Shown: in pieces, positions 44,197 through 53,466 of the stretch
How positions within the stretch are numbered: the first letter of the stretch is position 1
Layout: every line of letters begins with the position of its first letter
Assembly: GCF_023008545.1 (NCBI RefSeq)
Contig: NZ_CP095397.1
Span: 496,001-560,000, forward strand
Origin: Natribaculum luteum
GTDB taxonomy: Archaea > Halobacteriota > Halobacteria > Halobacteriales > Natrialbaceae
DNA length: 64,000 nt
Direction: 5' to 3'
The notes under the pieces: model-generated
Told to the model about the DNA's origin: nothing
Seen by the model: only the letters and a program-made list of their open reading frames with translations
Databases searched by the model: none
Made by a program: the position numbers and the translations under genes

Positions 44197-45675
44197 ATGC
44201 AACTCGAGGCCGCCGCGATCGACATCGGGACGAGCCAGCCGACGGTGCTGTTGAACACCGTCGACGCCGACGACCTGGGCGTCCATCCCCTCGATCGCGT
44301 CCGAATCCATCGCGACGGGGCGGCGACGACGGGAATCGTCAAGGTCACCGACGAACTGGTTGCCCCCGGAACCATCGGAATGGCCGAACCGCTCCACTAC
44401 CTCCGCGGGCCCGTCGACGTGACGCTCGCGGGCTCGCCGCGGTCGGTTCGGTACGTCCGCAAGAAGTTGAACGACATCGAACTCGAGCGCCACGAACTCG
44501 AGGCGATCGTCAGCGACGTCCTCGAGAACCGGCTCTCGGACGTCGAACTCGGTGCGTACGTCTCGAGCGTCTACGCGAACGGGCTCTCGCTCGAGGAGAC
44601 GAAACACCTGACGCAGGCGATGACCGACGCCGGCGAGCGCCTGCAGTGGGACGAGCCGATCGTCGCCGACAAACACTCGATCGGCGGCGTCGCGGGCAAC
44701 CGCGTGACGCCGATCCTGGTGCCGATCGTCGCCGCAGCCGGGCTCACGATCCCGAAGACGTCCTCGCGGGCCGTGACGTCGCCGGCCGGCACGGCGGACG
44801 TCGTCGAGGTCTTCTGTGACGTGGATTTTTCCACCGACGAGATCGAGGAGATCGTCGCGGCGACGAACTGCTGTCTCGTCTGGGGTGGCGGCGTCGACCT
44901 CTCGCCGGTCGACGACGAAATCATCCGCGCGGAGAACCCGCTGTCGATCGATCCCCACGGACAGCTCATCGCCTCGGTCCTCTCGAAGAAACGCAGCGCC
45001 GGCTCGACCCACGTCGTGATCGACCTTCCCTACGGCGAGGGGGCGAAAGTCGAGAGCCTCCCCGCTGCCAGGGAGCTCGCAGACGATTTCAAGCGCGTCG
45101 GCGATCACCTCGACGTCGACGTCGTCTGTGCGATCACCCACGGCTCCGACCCGATCGGCGACGGCATCGGCCCCGTTCTCGAGGCGCGGGACGTCCTCGC
45201 CGTCCTCGAGGGCGGCGGTCCCGAGACCCTGCGGCTGAAGTCGATTCGGCTCGCGAACATCTTGCTCGAGCACTGCGGCGTCGACGCGTCGGCCGAGGAA
45301 ATCCTCGACTCCGGGCGGGCGCTCGAGCGGTTCCGGCAGGTGATCGCGGCCCAGGGCGGCGACCCCGACGTGACCGTCGACGACCTCGAGCCGGGGTCGG
45401 AGCAGGTGACGGTCCACGCCGACCGCTCGGGGCTCGTCTCGCGGGTCGACAACCGCCAGCTCAGCGACGTCGCGCGGCGAGCGGGGGCACCGCGCGATCG
45501 ACGTGCGGGAATCGAGACCCACCGCGTCGCCGGCGAACCGGTCGACGAGGCCGACGAACTGTACACGATCTACGCCGAAACGGCCAGCAAACTCGAGGAG
45601 GCGAGCGCGCTCGCCGAGCGACTCGAGCCGATCCGGATCCGGACGCGCGCGGACGCGCTCGTCGAACGCCGGTAA
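44197..45675 (+). CDS. deoA: AMP phosphorylase
   Basis: A 492-residue archaeal thymidine-phosphorylase-like enzyme that phosphorolyses AMP (and CMP/UMP) to the base and ribose-1,5-bisphosphate. The phosphate-binding signature KHSIGGVAGNRVTPILVPIV and the TSSRAVTSPAGTADVVE loop are complete. The N-terminal 80-residue domain specific to the archaeal NMP type is present, and length is right. It begins the archaeal NMP degradation route to ribose-bisphosphate isomerase and type III RuBisCO; neither is in this window. It lies among Usp genes, whose proteins commonly bind AMP/ATP. Confidence 0.94.
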   Translation: MQLEAAAIDIGTSQPTVLLNTVDADDLGVHPLDRVRIHRDGAATTGIVKVTDELVAPGTIGMAEPLHYLRGPVDVTLAGSPRSVRYVRKKLNDIELERHELEAIVSDVLENRLSDVELGAYVSSVYANGLSLEETKHLTQAMTDAGERLQWDEPIVADKHSIGGVAGNRVTPILVPIVAAAGLTIPKTSSRAVTSPAGTADVVEVFCDVDFSTDEIEEIVAATNCCLVWGGGVDLSPVDDEIIRAENPLSIDPHGQLIASVLSKKRSAGSTHVVIDLPYGEGAKVESLPAARELADDFKRVGDHLDVDVVCAITHGSDPIGDGIGPVLEARDVLAVLEGGGPETLRLKSIRLANILLEHCGVDASAEEILDSGRALERFRQVIAAQGGDPDVTVDDLEPGSEQVTVHADRSGLVSRVDNRQLSDVARRAGAPRDRRAGIETHRVAGEPVDEADELYTIYAETASKLEEASALAERLEPIRIRTRADALVERR

Positions 45676-45787
45676 GGGCGGGGGATCGCCACCGACCGAC
45701 TCCCTCAGGTAGCGCGCACCCACCGAACGTGCCCTGTCGGCCGCGCCACAAGCTATATGCCGCCGTCGGTGGTGGGAATCCAGGCAG

Positions 45788-46198
45788 ATGTACGACACGA
45801 TCCTCGTTCCGGTCGACGGCAGCGACGCGGCAAACCGCGCGACCGAACACGCGATCAGTCTCGCGTCGACGTTCGACGCCGACCTCCACGCGCTGTACGT
45901 CATCGACACGCGACGCTACGGATCGTCGGCGCTTCGCGACTCGGAGGCGATCCTCGAGGACCTCGAGCAGACGGGCCAGTCGGTCCTCGAGGACGTCGTC
46001 CAGCGGGCGGCTGTCGACGTAACCACGGAGATGCGACGCGGCCGGCCACACGAGGAGATCGACGGCTACGCCGACGAGATCGACGCGGACCTCATCGTGC
46101 TCGGCAACCGCGGACTCGGTGCTCCGGCGGGTGGCGAAATCGGCAGCGTCGCCGAACGGGTCGTCAGGTTCGTGGGTCGGCCCGTGATAACCGCCTGA
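45788..46198 (+). CDS. Universal stress protein A-like
   Basis: A 136-residue single-domain Usp (MYDTILVPVDGSDAANRATE; LGNRGLGAPAGGEIGSVAE with a canonical GxxG-9-GS loop; ending VVRFVGRPVITA). It is the closest paralogue of the next gene. Both are driven by nearly identical promoters: AAGCTATATgCCG here, centred 33 bases before the ATG, giving a leader of only a few bases. Confidence 0.92.
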   Translation: MYDTILVPVDGSDAANRATEHAISLASTFDADLHALYVIDTRRYGSSALRDSEAILEDLEQTGQSVLEDVVQRAAVDVTTEMRRGRPHEEIDGYADEIDADLIVLGNRGLGAPAGGEIGSVAERVVRFVGRPVITA

Positions 46199-46277
46199 GA
46201 TAGACTCGAGTTCGACACTGTCTTCGATCCCTGAGATAAGCTATATCCCGCGTTTTCGCGTGTATCGTCACGCTCCG

Positions 46278-46697
46278 ATGTACGACACGATTCTCGTCCC
46301 GACGGACGGCAGTGATCCTGCGAATCGTGCTGTCCAACACGCCATCGAGTTGGCCGACCGCTACGGGTCCGAGATCCACGCGATGTACTGTGTCGAGACC
46401 CACCGCTACGGCGAACCCGCGCTGAGTAGCTCCGCGATCGTCCTCGACCAGCTCGAGGAGCGCGGCGAGGAACTGCTCGAGGAACTCGCCGACCGCGCGG
46501 ACAACGTCGGCGTCGACTGCGGGTGGAGTATCTGTCACGGCCGTCCCTGGGAGAAGATCAACGAGCGAGCCGAGGAGATCGACGCGGACCTCATCGTACT
46601 CGGCTATCAGGGACAGAGCCACTCTCGAGACCGCAAGATCGGCAGCGTCGCCGAGCGAGTCGTTCGAACGGCGGATCGGCCGGTGCTGACTGCCTGA
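46278..46697 (+). CDS. Universal stress protein A-like
   Basis: A 139-residue Usp, paralogue of the previous gene (MYDTILVPTDGSDPANRAVQ; LGYQGQSHSRDRKIGSVAE, canonical loop; VVRTADRPVLTA). Three cysteines, including CVETHRYG and VDCGWSICHG, are unusual for this group. Its promoter AAGCTATATcCCG, centred 34 bases before the ATG, copies that of the upstream gene. It converges on a two-domain Usp gene with a 17-base gap. Confidence 0.92.
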   Translation: MYDTILVPTDGSDPANRAVQHAIELADRYGSEIHAMYCVETHRYGEPALSSSAIVLDQLEERGEELLEELADRADNVGVDCGWSICHGRPWEKINERAEEIDADLIVLGYQGQSHSRDRKIGSVAERVVRTADRPVLTA

Positions 46698-46714
46698 TAA
46701 TGATCGACCGTGTC

Positions 46715-47590
46715 TCACCCGAGCGTCAACACCGGGTGGTCCGAGCGGCGAACGACGCGCGCGGTCGTGCTGCCGAGCAGCTGGTCGGACGTCGCCGCCC
46801 GTCCGCGGGTCCCCATGACGATCACGTCGGCGTCGACGCCGTCGGCGTAGCCGAGAATCTCCGCCGCCGGGACGCCCCGTAACACGTCTGCCGTCACCGA
46901 GAGCCCGCGGTCGCGGGCCTCGAGTGCGACGGTCTCGATGGCGTTCTCTCCACCCTCGCGGAGGAGGCCGATGATGCTCCGCGGTGCGTCCTCCAGGTCG
47001 TAGACCGTCTCGTCGATCACGTAGACGACGTCGACGGTGGCGCCGACGTTTTCGGCGAGATCGAGGGCGTGTTCGGCGGCCCGCTCGGCGGCGTCGCTAC
47101 CGTCGACGGGAACCACGACTCGCTCGGTCCTGACGGCCTCGACGCTCTGGACGGTGCTGGTTCCCAGACGGACCGACAGCACCGGTGCGTCCGCGAACGT
47201 GATCACGCGCTCGGTCGTACTGCCCAGTCGAACGTCCGTCGAGGGCGTCGCCCCGCGCGTTCCCATGGCGATCAGGTCGGCGTCGATCTCGTCGGCGTAC
47301 GCCAGAATTTCCCGGTGAGCGGCGCCTTCACGAACGTCGCGGACGGCGTCGACGCCCACGTCGGCCGCCAGGTCTGCGACCGCCGCGTTCGCGTCGCGCG
47401 CCCGTCGCTCCGACGACCGGCGAACCGCCGCTTGCTGGTCTTCGTCGAGGTCCCCGAGGTCGTCTCCCGTCTCGACGACCGAGAGCGCGTGGACGGTCGC
47501 GTCGTCGACTCGAGCGAGCGCGAGCGCCCGTGCGATGGCTCCCTCTCCGCCGGAACTGCCGTCGACTGGAACGAGGATCGTCTCGTACAT
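46715..47590 (-). CDS. Two-domain universal stress protein
   Basis: A 291-residue protein of two Usp domains in tandem (about 1-145 and 150-291). The nucleotide loops are MGTRGATPSTDVRLGSTTE in the first and MGTRGRAATSDQLLGSTTA in the second, both canonical, so both halves should bind ATP. Such fusions fold as an internal dimer. The start MYETILVPVDGSSGGEG is standard. It lies head to head with the ABC1 kinase gene, 176 bases away. Confidence 0.92.
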   Translation of the reverse strand: MYETILVPVDGSSGGEGAIARALALARVDDATVHALSVVETGDDLGDLDEDQQAAVRRSSERRARDANAAVADLAADVGVDAVRDVREGAAHREILAYADEIDADLIAMGTRGATPSTDVRLGSTTERVITFADAPVLSVRLGTSTVQSVEAVRTERVVVPVDGSDAAERAAEHALDLAENVGATVDVVYVIDETVYDLEDAPRSIIGLLREGGENAIETVALEARDRGLSVTADVLRGVPAAEILGYADGVDADVIVMGTRGRAATSDQLLGSTTARVVRRSDHPVLTLG

Positions 47591-47766
47591 CTCGAGGGTC
47601 GTACCACGGCGACCGTAAAGAAGCCACCCCGAGACTCGAGGCCGACGATCGCCTCGACCGCCGCGTCGCTCCCGACGGAGTCGTTCCAGTCACGTATTTG
47701 TGTCGACCGTTCGAACGCGTGGTACATGCACGGTCCGTTCACCGCTCTCAGGTTCACCCGCCGCCG

Positions 47767-49335
47767 ATGAGGGGATTCTACCGCCGTTACGTCCAGGTCG
47801 TCGCCCGGTTTCTCCCGTTCGCACTGGCGTTCCTGCGCGACCGGCGGCGATTCCTGCTGTTTGGCCCGCCGCGGCGCACCCCCGAGTCGGTCCACCGCCA
47901 GCGTGCCGAACGGATGACGAAGACGATGCTCGAGCTTGGCCCGGCGTTCATCAAGGTTGGGCAGGTACTTTCGACGCGCCCGGACATCGTTCCGCCGACG
48001 TACGTCGACGTCTTCTCGACGCTCCAGGACGAGGTCCCGGAGAGCGCTGGCGGCGATCCGCGGACGGTCATCGCGGAGGAACTCGGCGACGTCCCCGACA
48101 TCGACCGCTCGACACTCGAGACGGTCGCCGGCGGTTCCCTGGCGTTCGTCTACACGATCGAGTACGGCGGCGAGCGAATCGCCCTGAAGGTCAGACGACC
48201 CGGCATCAAGACGGTGATCGAACGCGACCTGCGAGTCATCGACGCGCTGGTTCCGATCGTCAGCGTCTTCGCCGACGAACACCAGCAGTATTCGCTCGAG
48301 AACGTCGCCGACGACTTCGAGTCGGTCATCCTCGACGAACTCGACTTCGACCGCGAGGCAACCTTGATGAGCGAAATCGACGCGAATTTCGCCGACGACG
48401 AGCGGGTGATCGTCCCGGGCGTCTACGAGGAGCTGAGCTCGGAACGGCTGCTCGCGATGGAGTTTGTCACCGGCAGGAAGGTCACCGACGAGGACGTCCT
48501 GGCCGACGTCGGCGTCGATCCGACCGAGATGGCGACGCTGATCGCCAGGACGTACCTCAAGATGGGGCTCGTCGACGGTGTCTTCCACGCCGATCCCCAC
48601 CCGGGGAATCTCTCCGTGACGGACGACGGACGACTCGTCATCTACGACTTCGGGATGAGCCAGCGGCTCACGCCGAAAGATCAGGAAGACATCGCCACCC
48701 TCTACCGGACGCTCGTCCGTCGCGACGTCGACGGCTTGCTGAACGCGCTCATCGCACTCGACGTGCTCGATCCCTCGGTCGACCGTACCGCCGCCCGGAA
48801 CGTCCTCCGGCTGGTGATCGAGAACCTCGAAGGTCGGTCGGAGATCACCTGGCGGCTGATCATCACCGAACTGCTCGAGCGGCTCCGGGACTTTCCGTTT
48901 CGCATCCCGCCGGACGTCATGCTCCTCGTCCGCGTCGGCACCGTTGGCGAGGGCGTCTGTCGCTCGCTCGATCCGGAGTTCGACTTTCTGGCCGTCACGC
49001 GCGACTTTCTCGTCGATTACGGCTTCATCGAGAGCGAACTCCAGACGCTGCTCGAGGACGTGCGCGACGACCTCTGGGAGTCGCTTCCCGTCCTGGCCGG
49101 GACGCCCGCCCGGTTCGACCGGGTCCTCGGCCAACTCGAGCGTGGCGAACTCGTCGTCCGAACGGCTCCGGTCGACGCGAACGGGGACAGCGGCGGCGTC
49201 GGTTACGCAGTCGTCGCTGGAACGTTGTTCGTCGCGGCGGCGATCCTGACGTTCCACGAGCGGCCGTACGAACTCCTCTCGCTGGCGCTCGCGGTCGTCT
49301 TTCTCGCCCAGTACGTCCGCCATCAGTCGACCTGA
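47767..49335 (+). CDS. ABC1/AarF/UbiB-family atypical kinase
   Basis: A 522-residue ABC1-type kinase. The family's ATP-site motif KxGQ is in FIKVGQVLSTRPDIVP (near residue 59), the nucleotide lysine in ALKVRRPG, the catalytic loop in FHADPHPGN, and the metal Asp in YDFGMS. Two hydrophobic helices at the C-terminus (VGYAVVAGTLFVAAAILTF and LLSLALAVVFLAQYV) anchor it in the membrane. UbiB proteins support quinone or isoprenoid lipid metabolism, possibly as ATPases rather than protein kinases. The haloarchaeal substrate is unknown. Confidence 0.92.
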   Translation: MRGFYRRYVQVVARFLPFALAFLRDRRRFLLFGPPRRTPESVHRQRAERMTKTMLELGPAFIKVGQVLSTRPDIVPPTYVDVFSTLQDEVPESAGGDPRTVIAEELGDVPDIDRSTLETVAGGSLAFVYTIEYGGERIALKVRRPGIKTVIERDLRVIDALVPIVSVFADEHQQYSLENVADDFESVILDELDFDREATLMSEIDANFADDERVIVPGVYEELSSERLLAMEFVTGRKVTDEDVLADVGVDPTEMATLIARTYLKMGLVDGVFHADPHPGNLSVTDDGRLVIYDFGMSQRLTPKDQEDIATLYRTLVRRDVDGLLNALIALDVLDPSVDRTAARNVLRLVIENLEGRSEITWRLIITELLERLRDFPFRIPPDVMLLVRVGTVGEGVCRSLDPEFDFLAVTRDFLVDYGFIESELQTLLEDVRDDLWESLPVLAGTPARFDRVLGQLERGELVVRTAPVDANGDSGGVGYAVVAGTLFVAAAILTFHERPYELLSLALAVVFLAQYVRHQST

Positions 49336-49407
49336 CGAGCAGCCTGTGACGAGCGACGAGCGACCTCGCCCCGCAGGTTCATGCCGAGTGCCGCCGTACG
49401 AACCACG

Positions 49408-49860
49408 ATGGACAGGATCGAGTACACGTACACGTTCGGCATGGACGACGAGGAGGTCGTCGACGCACTCGAGAGCCACGAGGTCGGCGTCCTCTCGCTT
49501 GCGAGCGACGGGAGCGGGTACGCGATTCCCGTCGCGTACCTCTTCGACGGCTCGTCGCTGTACATCCGCCTCGGGACCGACGACTCGAGCAAGAAGCTGT
49601 CGTTTATCGACGAAACGGACGAGGCGTGCTTCTTGCTCTACGAGTACGAACCGCCCGACGACTCCTGGAGTGTCATCGCGACGGGACCGCTGTCCGAACT
49701 CACCGGCGACGAGCGGGCCGTCTTCGACGACGTCACGATCAACGAGGAGTTCCTCCGACTGCGCGTCTTCGACGAGGACGTCGACGAGATCGACCTCGAG
49801 ATCTACGAACTCGAGATCGAGACGCTCACCGGGCGCAAGACGGGATCGGAGTCGCTCTGA
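49408..49860 (+). CDS. Pyridoxamine 5'-phosphate oxidase-like flavin-binding protein
   Basis: A 150-residue acidic split-beta-barrel protein of the haloarchaeal PNPOx-like group. The core strands GVLSLASDGSGYAIPVAYLF and YIRLGTDDSSKKLSFI (where the lysine pair would touch the flavin phosphate) are visible, followed by SWSVIATGPLSEL. Cofactor could be FMN, F420 or heme; the enzyme reaction is unknown. The start at 49408 (MDRIEYTY) is chosen over an ATG 27 bases earlier. It precedes a two-domain Usp gene on the same strand. Confidence 0.82.
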   Translation: MDRIEYTYTFGMDDEEVVDALESHEVGVLSLASDGSGYAIPVAYLFDGSSLYIRLGTDDSSKKLSFIDETDEACFLLYEYEPPDDSWSVIATGPLSELTGDERAVFDDVTINEEFLRLRVFDEDVDEIDLEIYELEIETLTGRKTGSESL

Positions 49861-49932
49861 CCGTCGGGCCCGCATCGCTTTGACGCCAGCGACCGATTCA
49901 CGTTTAAGACGTTCGCACGTGTACGTTCGGTG

Positions 49933-50778
49933 ATGTACGAGACGATCCTCGTCGCGACAGACGGGAGCGACGTCGCGACGACGGCGGCAGAACAGGGACT
50001 TGCGATGGCGGCCGACCTCGATGCGACGATCCACGTCCTCTCGGTCGCCGACGTTCGCGACGACGACGCGTGGTCGAGCGTCCGCGAGCGGTGGCGGGCG
50101 GACTGTCGGGAGTACGTCGACGACGTCTCGGCCGATGCGGCCGAACGCGACGTTCCGGTCGAGACCGAGATTCGCGAGGGTAAACCGACGCTCGAGATCC
50201 TCGACTACGCCGACGACGTCGACGCCGACCTGCTCGTGATGGGAACGCACGGTCGAACCGGACTCCAGCGGCTGCTCCTCGGGAGCGTCGCGATCAGCGT
50301 GATCCGCGACGCCAGTCGGCCGGTTCTCACCGTCGGGCCGACCGTCCGCGACGGCCCGCGCCGGTTCGACGACGTGGTCGTCGCGACCGACGGTCGTCCG
50401 GGTGTCGGTGCTGCCGTCGACGCCGGAATCGCACTCGCCGAGGCGTACGGCGCGACGGTTCACGCCCTCTCCGTCGTCGACGACACGCACTCACACATCG
50501 ACGTCGTCCGCGAGGAGTTCGAACGCATCGCCGACCAGTCGACGAGGGAAGTCGCCGTCCGCGCGGCCGACCGCGGCGTGGGGACCGTTCGGGCGACCGA
50601 GTACGGACGACCGAGCGACGAAATCATCTCCTACGCCAGAGACCACGATGCCGACGTCGTCGTGATGGGTACCGAGAGTCGGACCGAACTCGAGCGCTTC
50701 GTCCTCGGCAGCGCCTCTCAGCGCGTCGTCAGCGGCGCGTCGGTGCCCGTTCTAACGGTTCGAGCGACCCCCAACTAG
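49933..50778 (+). CDS. Two-domain universal stress protein
   Basis: A 281-residue tandem Usp protein. The first domain has a canonical loop (MGTHGRTGLQRLLLGSVAI). In the second the loop reads MGTESRTELERFVLGSASQ, with Ser in place of the second glycine, so this half may not bind nucleotide. TTTAAG near 49905 is a TATA box 28 bases before the ATG, implying a leaderless transcript. It is followed after 48 bases by a winged-helix regulator on the same strand. Confidence 0.9.
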   Translation: MYETILVATDGSDVATTAAEQGLAMAADLDATIHVLSVADVRDDDAWSSVRERWRADCREYVDDVSADAAERDVPVETEIREGKPTLEILDYADDVDADLLVMGTHGRTGLQRLLLGSVAISVIRDASRPVLTVGPTVRDGPRRFDDVVVATDGRPGVGAAVDAGIALAEAYGATVHALSVVDDTHSHIDVVREEFERIADQSTREVAVRAADRGVGTVRATEYGRPSDEIISYARDHDADVVVMGTESRTELERFVLGSASQRVVSGASVPVLTVRATPN

Positions 50779-50826
50779 GCTCGAGCGAAACCGATCCCGA
50801 TTTCACTGTGCCGTCCCGACTGTCCG

Positions 50827-51234
50827 ATGATGTTCGTCCTCCGTTCCAGTCGCGACGACGACGTCGACGCACAGGACGTACTCGACGCGCTGGCCGACGA
50901 GACGTGCCAGACGATCCTCTCCGAGCTCGACGAGCCGAAAACGGCACAGGAACTCGTCGACGCGTGCGACGTCTCGGAGTCGACGCTGTATCGAAAACTC
51001 GAGCGGCTCAGGGACGCGTCGCTGCTCCGGAGTGGCCTCGAGATCAGAGCGGACGGCCACCACACGTTGCGATACGAGGTCGACTTCGACGAGGTGGCGA
51101 TCTCGGTCGACGACGAACGGACGCTCGGCCTCGAGATCAGCCAGTCCTCGCCGTCCCCAGAAGACTCGCCCCGGAAGCCGTGGCTCGGTGAGAACGCTCG
51201 ACTCCGGGGATCGCTGTCCCAGTCGTCGGACTAG
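50827..51234 (+). CDS. ArsR-like winged-helix transcriptional regulator
   Basis: A 135-residue protein with a winged helix at about 14-80: DVLDALADETCQTILSELDE, then a helix-turn-helix (TAQELVDACDVSESTLYRKL) and a wing HHTLRYEVDFDEVAI. Residues 105-135 are disordered and Ser/Pro-rich. It starts at one of two adjacent ATGs. It probably regulates a nearby gene, with the two-domain Usp upstream the first candidate, but no binding site is recognised. Confidence 0.82.
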   Translation: MMFVLRSSRDDDVDAQDVLDALADETCQTILSELDEPKTAQELVDACDVSESTLYRKLERLRDASLLRSGLEIRADGHHTLRYEVDFDEVAISVDDERTLGLEISQSSPSPEDSPRKPWLGENARLRGSLSQSSD

Positions 51235-51303
51235 CCCTCCAGGCTGACGTGGTAAAAACGGCGTTCGGCTACGCGTGGCGACTCGCGTCGGGTGGCCGTC
51301 CCG

Positions 51304-52503
51304 TCACTCGCTGAGCCACCAGCCGTACATCTTCTCGAGTTCCTCGCCGCCCGGGGACTTCTTGCTGCGTCCGTAGGTCTTGCCCTCGAGGATCTGTCGT
51401 TCGACCGAGTTCAGCGCCAGCGAGACTGCGTGGCGGTCGCCGTACCCTTCGCCCGAGGCCATGAACGTCCCCTTGTCCGTGTACAGGCGGACTCGCGCGA
51501 GCAACAGCGGAACGCCACGCAGCGTCTCGTCGTGTTCGTGGAGGTGGACTTTCGCCTCGAGGACGCGCATGTCCCGGTACTTGCCTGCGACCTCCTCGAT
51601 GCGTTCCGCGAGTTCGTCGCGGGTCAGTTCCGTCATGAGGTCGGCGCCGAACACCTGCACCGGCAGCCGTCCCTCGTCGGTCCAGGTCAGCGACTCGAGC
51701 AGGTCGGTCTTCGTGACGATCCCGTCGAGCGCGCCGTCGTCGTCGAGGACGACCGAGGACGAGCCGCCGTGTTCGAGCATCGTGTCGAGGACGTCCTCGA
51801 GCGTCTCGTCTCGCGTGGCGGTCCCCACCGTCTCGGTCATGACGTTGCGCACGGGCAACTCGAGGAGGTCGGTACTCTCGCCCTCCCGGGCACCGAAGCC
51901 GCCCTTGCTCGCGCCCACGTCCCCGTCGGCGTCGCCGCCCGTGGGCCGCTGGAGTTCTCGGGTGACGAACTCGAGGACGTCGTAGAGGCTGACGATACCG
52001 ACGACCTCGTCGCCGTTCTCGTCGCTGACGACCGGGAGGTGTTCGATGCGCTCCGTGCGGAACGTCGACAGCGCCTTCCCGAGCGCGGTCTCGGGTTCGA
52101 CGGAGACGACCTCCGACGTGGAGACGTCCGCAGCCGAGAGGACCGACAGGTACGACTGGACGTGCTCGAGGATGTCGTCGGCTCTGACGACCCCGACCAG
52201 GTCGTCGCCGGAGAGGACGGGGAGGACGCGGGTGTCGCCACCGATCATGAGCCGTGTGGCTTCCCGGAGGTCCTCGTGTCGGTCGACGGTCGGAACGGGG
52301 CGGACGAGCGACCGCGCCTTTCGGTTCGACTTCTGGTGCGACGAGAGGACGTCCCTTCGGGTGACGATCCCCTCGAAATCGCCGTCGCTGGTGATGAGGA
52401 GCGCTTTCCGGTTCGATTCCTCGAACGCGCCCCTGAGCTTCGAGACCGGCGTCGATTCGTCGAACATGTCGAACTCCGCGTCGACGATTTCGCTGACGTC
52501 CAT
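51304..52503 (-). CDS. Four-CBS protein with C-terminal S30AE/HPF-like domain
   Basis: A 399-residue protein. Two Bateman modules (four CBS domains, about 1-125 and 125-280, each with the usual VVxDxxGxxxGIV phrase) are followed by an 85-residue alpha-beta domain (about 295-385). That domain has the strand-helix order and basic tail of the S30AE/HPF ribosome-hibernation fold (AKVHLHEHDE.., VRLYTDKGTF.., HAVSLALNSVERQIL, GRSKKS). A nucleotide-sensing ribosome-associated factor is plausible. The CBS part is certain; the S30AE-like call is inferred from pattern only. Confidence 0.82.
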   Translation of the reverse strand: MDVSEIVDAEFDMFDESTPVSKLRGAFEESNRKALLITSDGDFEGIVTRRDVLSSHQKSNRKARSLVRPVPTVDRHEDLREATRLMIGGDTRVLPVLSGDDLVGVVRADDILEHVQSYLSVLSAADVSTSEVVSVEPETALGKALSTFRTERIEHLPVVSDENGDEVVGIVSLYDVLEFVTRELQRPTGGDADGDVGASKGGFGAREGESTDLLELPVRNVMTETVGTATRDETLEDVLDTMLEHGGSSSVVLDDDGALDGIVTKTDLLESLTWTDEGRLPVQVFGADLMTELTRDELAERIEEVAGKYRDMRVLEAKVHLHEHDETLRGVPLLLARVRLYTDKGTFMASGEGYGDRHAVSLALNSVERQILEGKTYGRSKKSPGGEELEKMYGWWLSE

Positions 52504-52664
52504 GTCGCCAGCTTGGTTTGCCGTCCTTAATGACCTTGTCTTTCGGGTACCATTGTCGTCGACGCTGTCGATCGAGGTAGTCTTCGACACGATTGTCGCC
52601 GGTACTTCCCATCGCAGTGACGAGCGCCGCCGACGCTTTTGGTCACGGCGCTCGTAGCGGCGGT

Positions 52665-53153
52665 ATGTACGTCGCCGTTGCCGGGACGTTCGGCCCCATC
52701 CACGACGGACACCGCCGACTGTTCGAACACGCGCTCCGGTTCGGCGACGACGGCGTCGTCGTGGGACTCGCGAGCGACGACCTCGCCGTCGAGACCAGAC
52801 GGGACGATCCGCGGCCGATTCCGTCGTTCGGCGAGCGAACACGGGCGGTCTCCCAGACCCTCGCCGAACTCGACGAGTGGGGCCGGGACGTCGAGATCCG
52901 GGAACTGGACGACGAGCTCGGGATCGCGTCGACCGATCCGTCGATCGACGCGCTGGTCGTCTCTCCCGAGACCGTCTCCGAACTCGAGGACGTCAACAGC
53001 CGTCGCCGCGAACGCGGCCTCGAGCCGCTGACAGGCATCGTCGCCCCGTATGTTCTCGACGAGGACGGCGAACGGATCTCCTCGACGCGAATGGTGCGCG
53101 GCGAGATCGACGAACACGGGGCCACCATCGATACCGACGGAACGAACGACTGA
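52665..53153 (+). CDS. coaD: Phosphopantetheine adenylyltransferase, archaeal type
   Basis: A 162-residue nucleotidyltransferase that adenylates 4'-phosphopantetheine to dephospho-CoA, the next-to-last step of CoA synthesis. The HxGH-type site is visible in AGTFGPIHDGHRRLFEHAL, and the second catalytic motif is ISSTRMVRGEID. SFGERTRAV and the VVSPET strand fit archaeal PPAT rather than bacterial CoaD. It is divergent from the CBS protein gene by 161 bases. Confidence 0.92.
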   Translation: MYVAVAGTFGPIHDGHRRLFEHALRFGDDGVVVGLASDDLAVETRRDDPRPIPSFGERTRAVSQTLAELDEWGRDVEIRELDDELGIASTDPSIDALVVSPETVSELEDVNSRRRERGLEPLTGIVAPYVLDEDGERISSTRMVRGEIDEHGATIDTDGTND

Positions 53154-53253
53154 CCGGTGGTTTCTCCCCGCTCGAGTTAGTGCGGGTCGTCGGTCCGGCC
53201 GACGCGTGGCTCCCCACGACAGAATTATCTGAAGTGGTACCGTCGAACACGGT

Positions 53254-53430
53254 ATGGGCTGGCACTGTCGGCTCTACGGCCATCGGTGGCGGCACGACGG
53301 CGAGCACGAGGTCGTTCGTCCGGAGGAGAACGGGCCGGTCTACCCGTTCGAATGTGCCGTTTGCGGGCGCGAGAAGGTCGTGAACGTCGGCCGAAACGAG
53401 TGGGTACCGGTACGGACGCTCCACGAGTGA
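53254..53430 (+). CDS. Small zinc-ribbon protein, DUF1660-like
   Basis: A 58-residue ORF beginning MGWHCRLYGHRWRH and containing CAVCGREKV later, so a Cys-x6-His/Cys-x2-Cys zinc site is likely. The CRLYGHRW opening resembles the small DUF1660 family known from phages and archaea. AATTATC about 28 bases before the ATG is a good TATA box for a leaderless transcript, and codon usage fits. Function unknown. Confidence 0.7.
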   Translation: MGWHCRLYGHRWRHDGEHEVVRPEENGPVYPFECAVCGREKVVNVGRNEWVPVRTLHE

Positions 53431-53466
53431 CCGTGACTGTCCGGGCGTTCTCCCGAGTCTGCATCG

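Noticed and set aside
47272-50490. 1072-residue open frame on the minus strand
   Set aside because: It runs antisense through the ABC1 kinase, the split-barrel protein and a two-domain Usp gene, all of which have clear motifs; Arg/Asp/Val-rich shadow composition.
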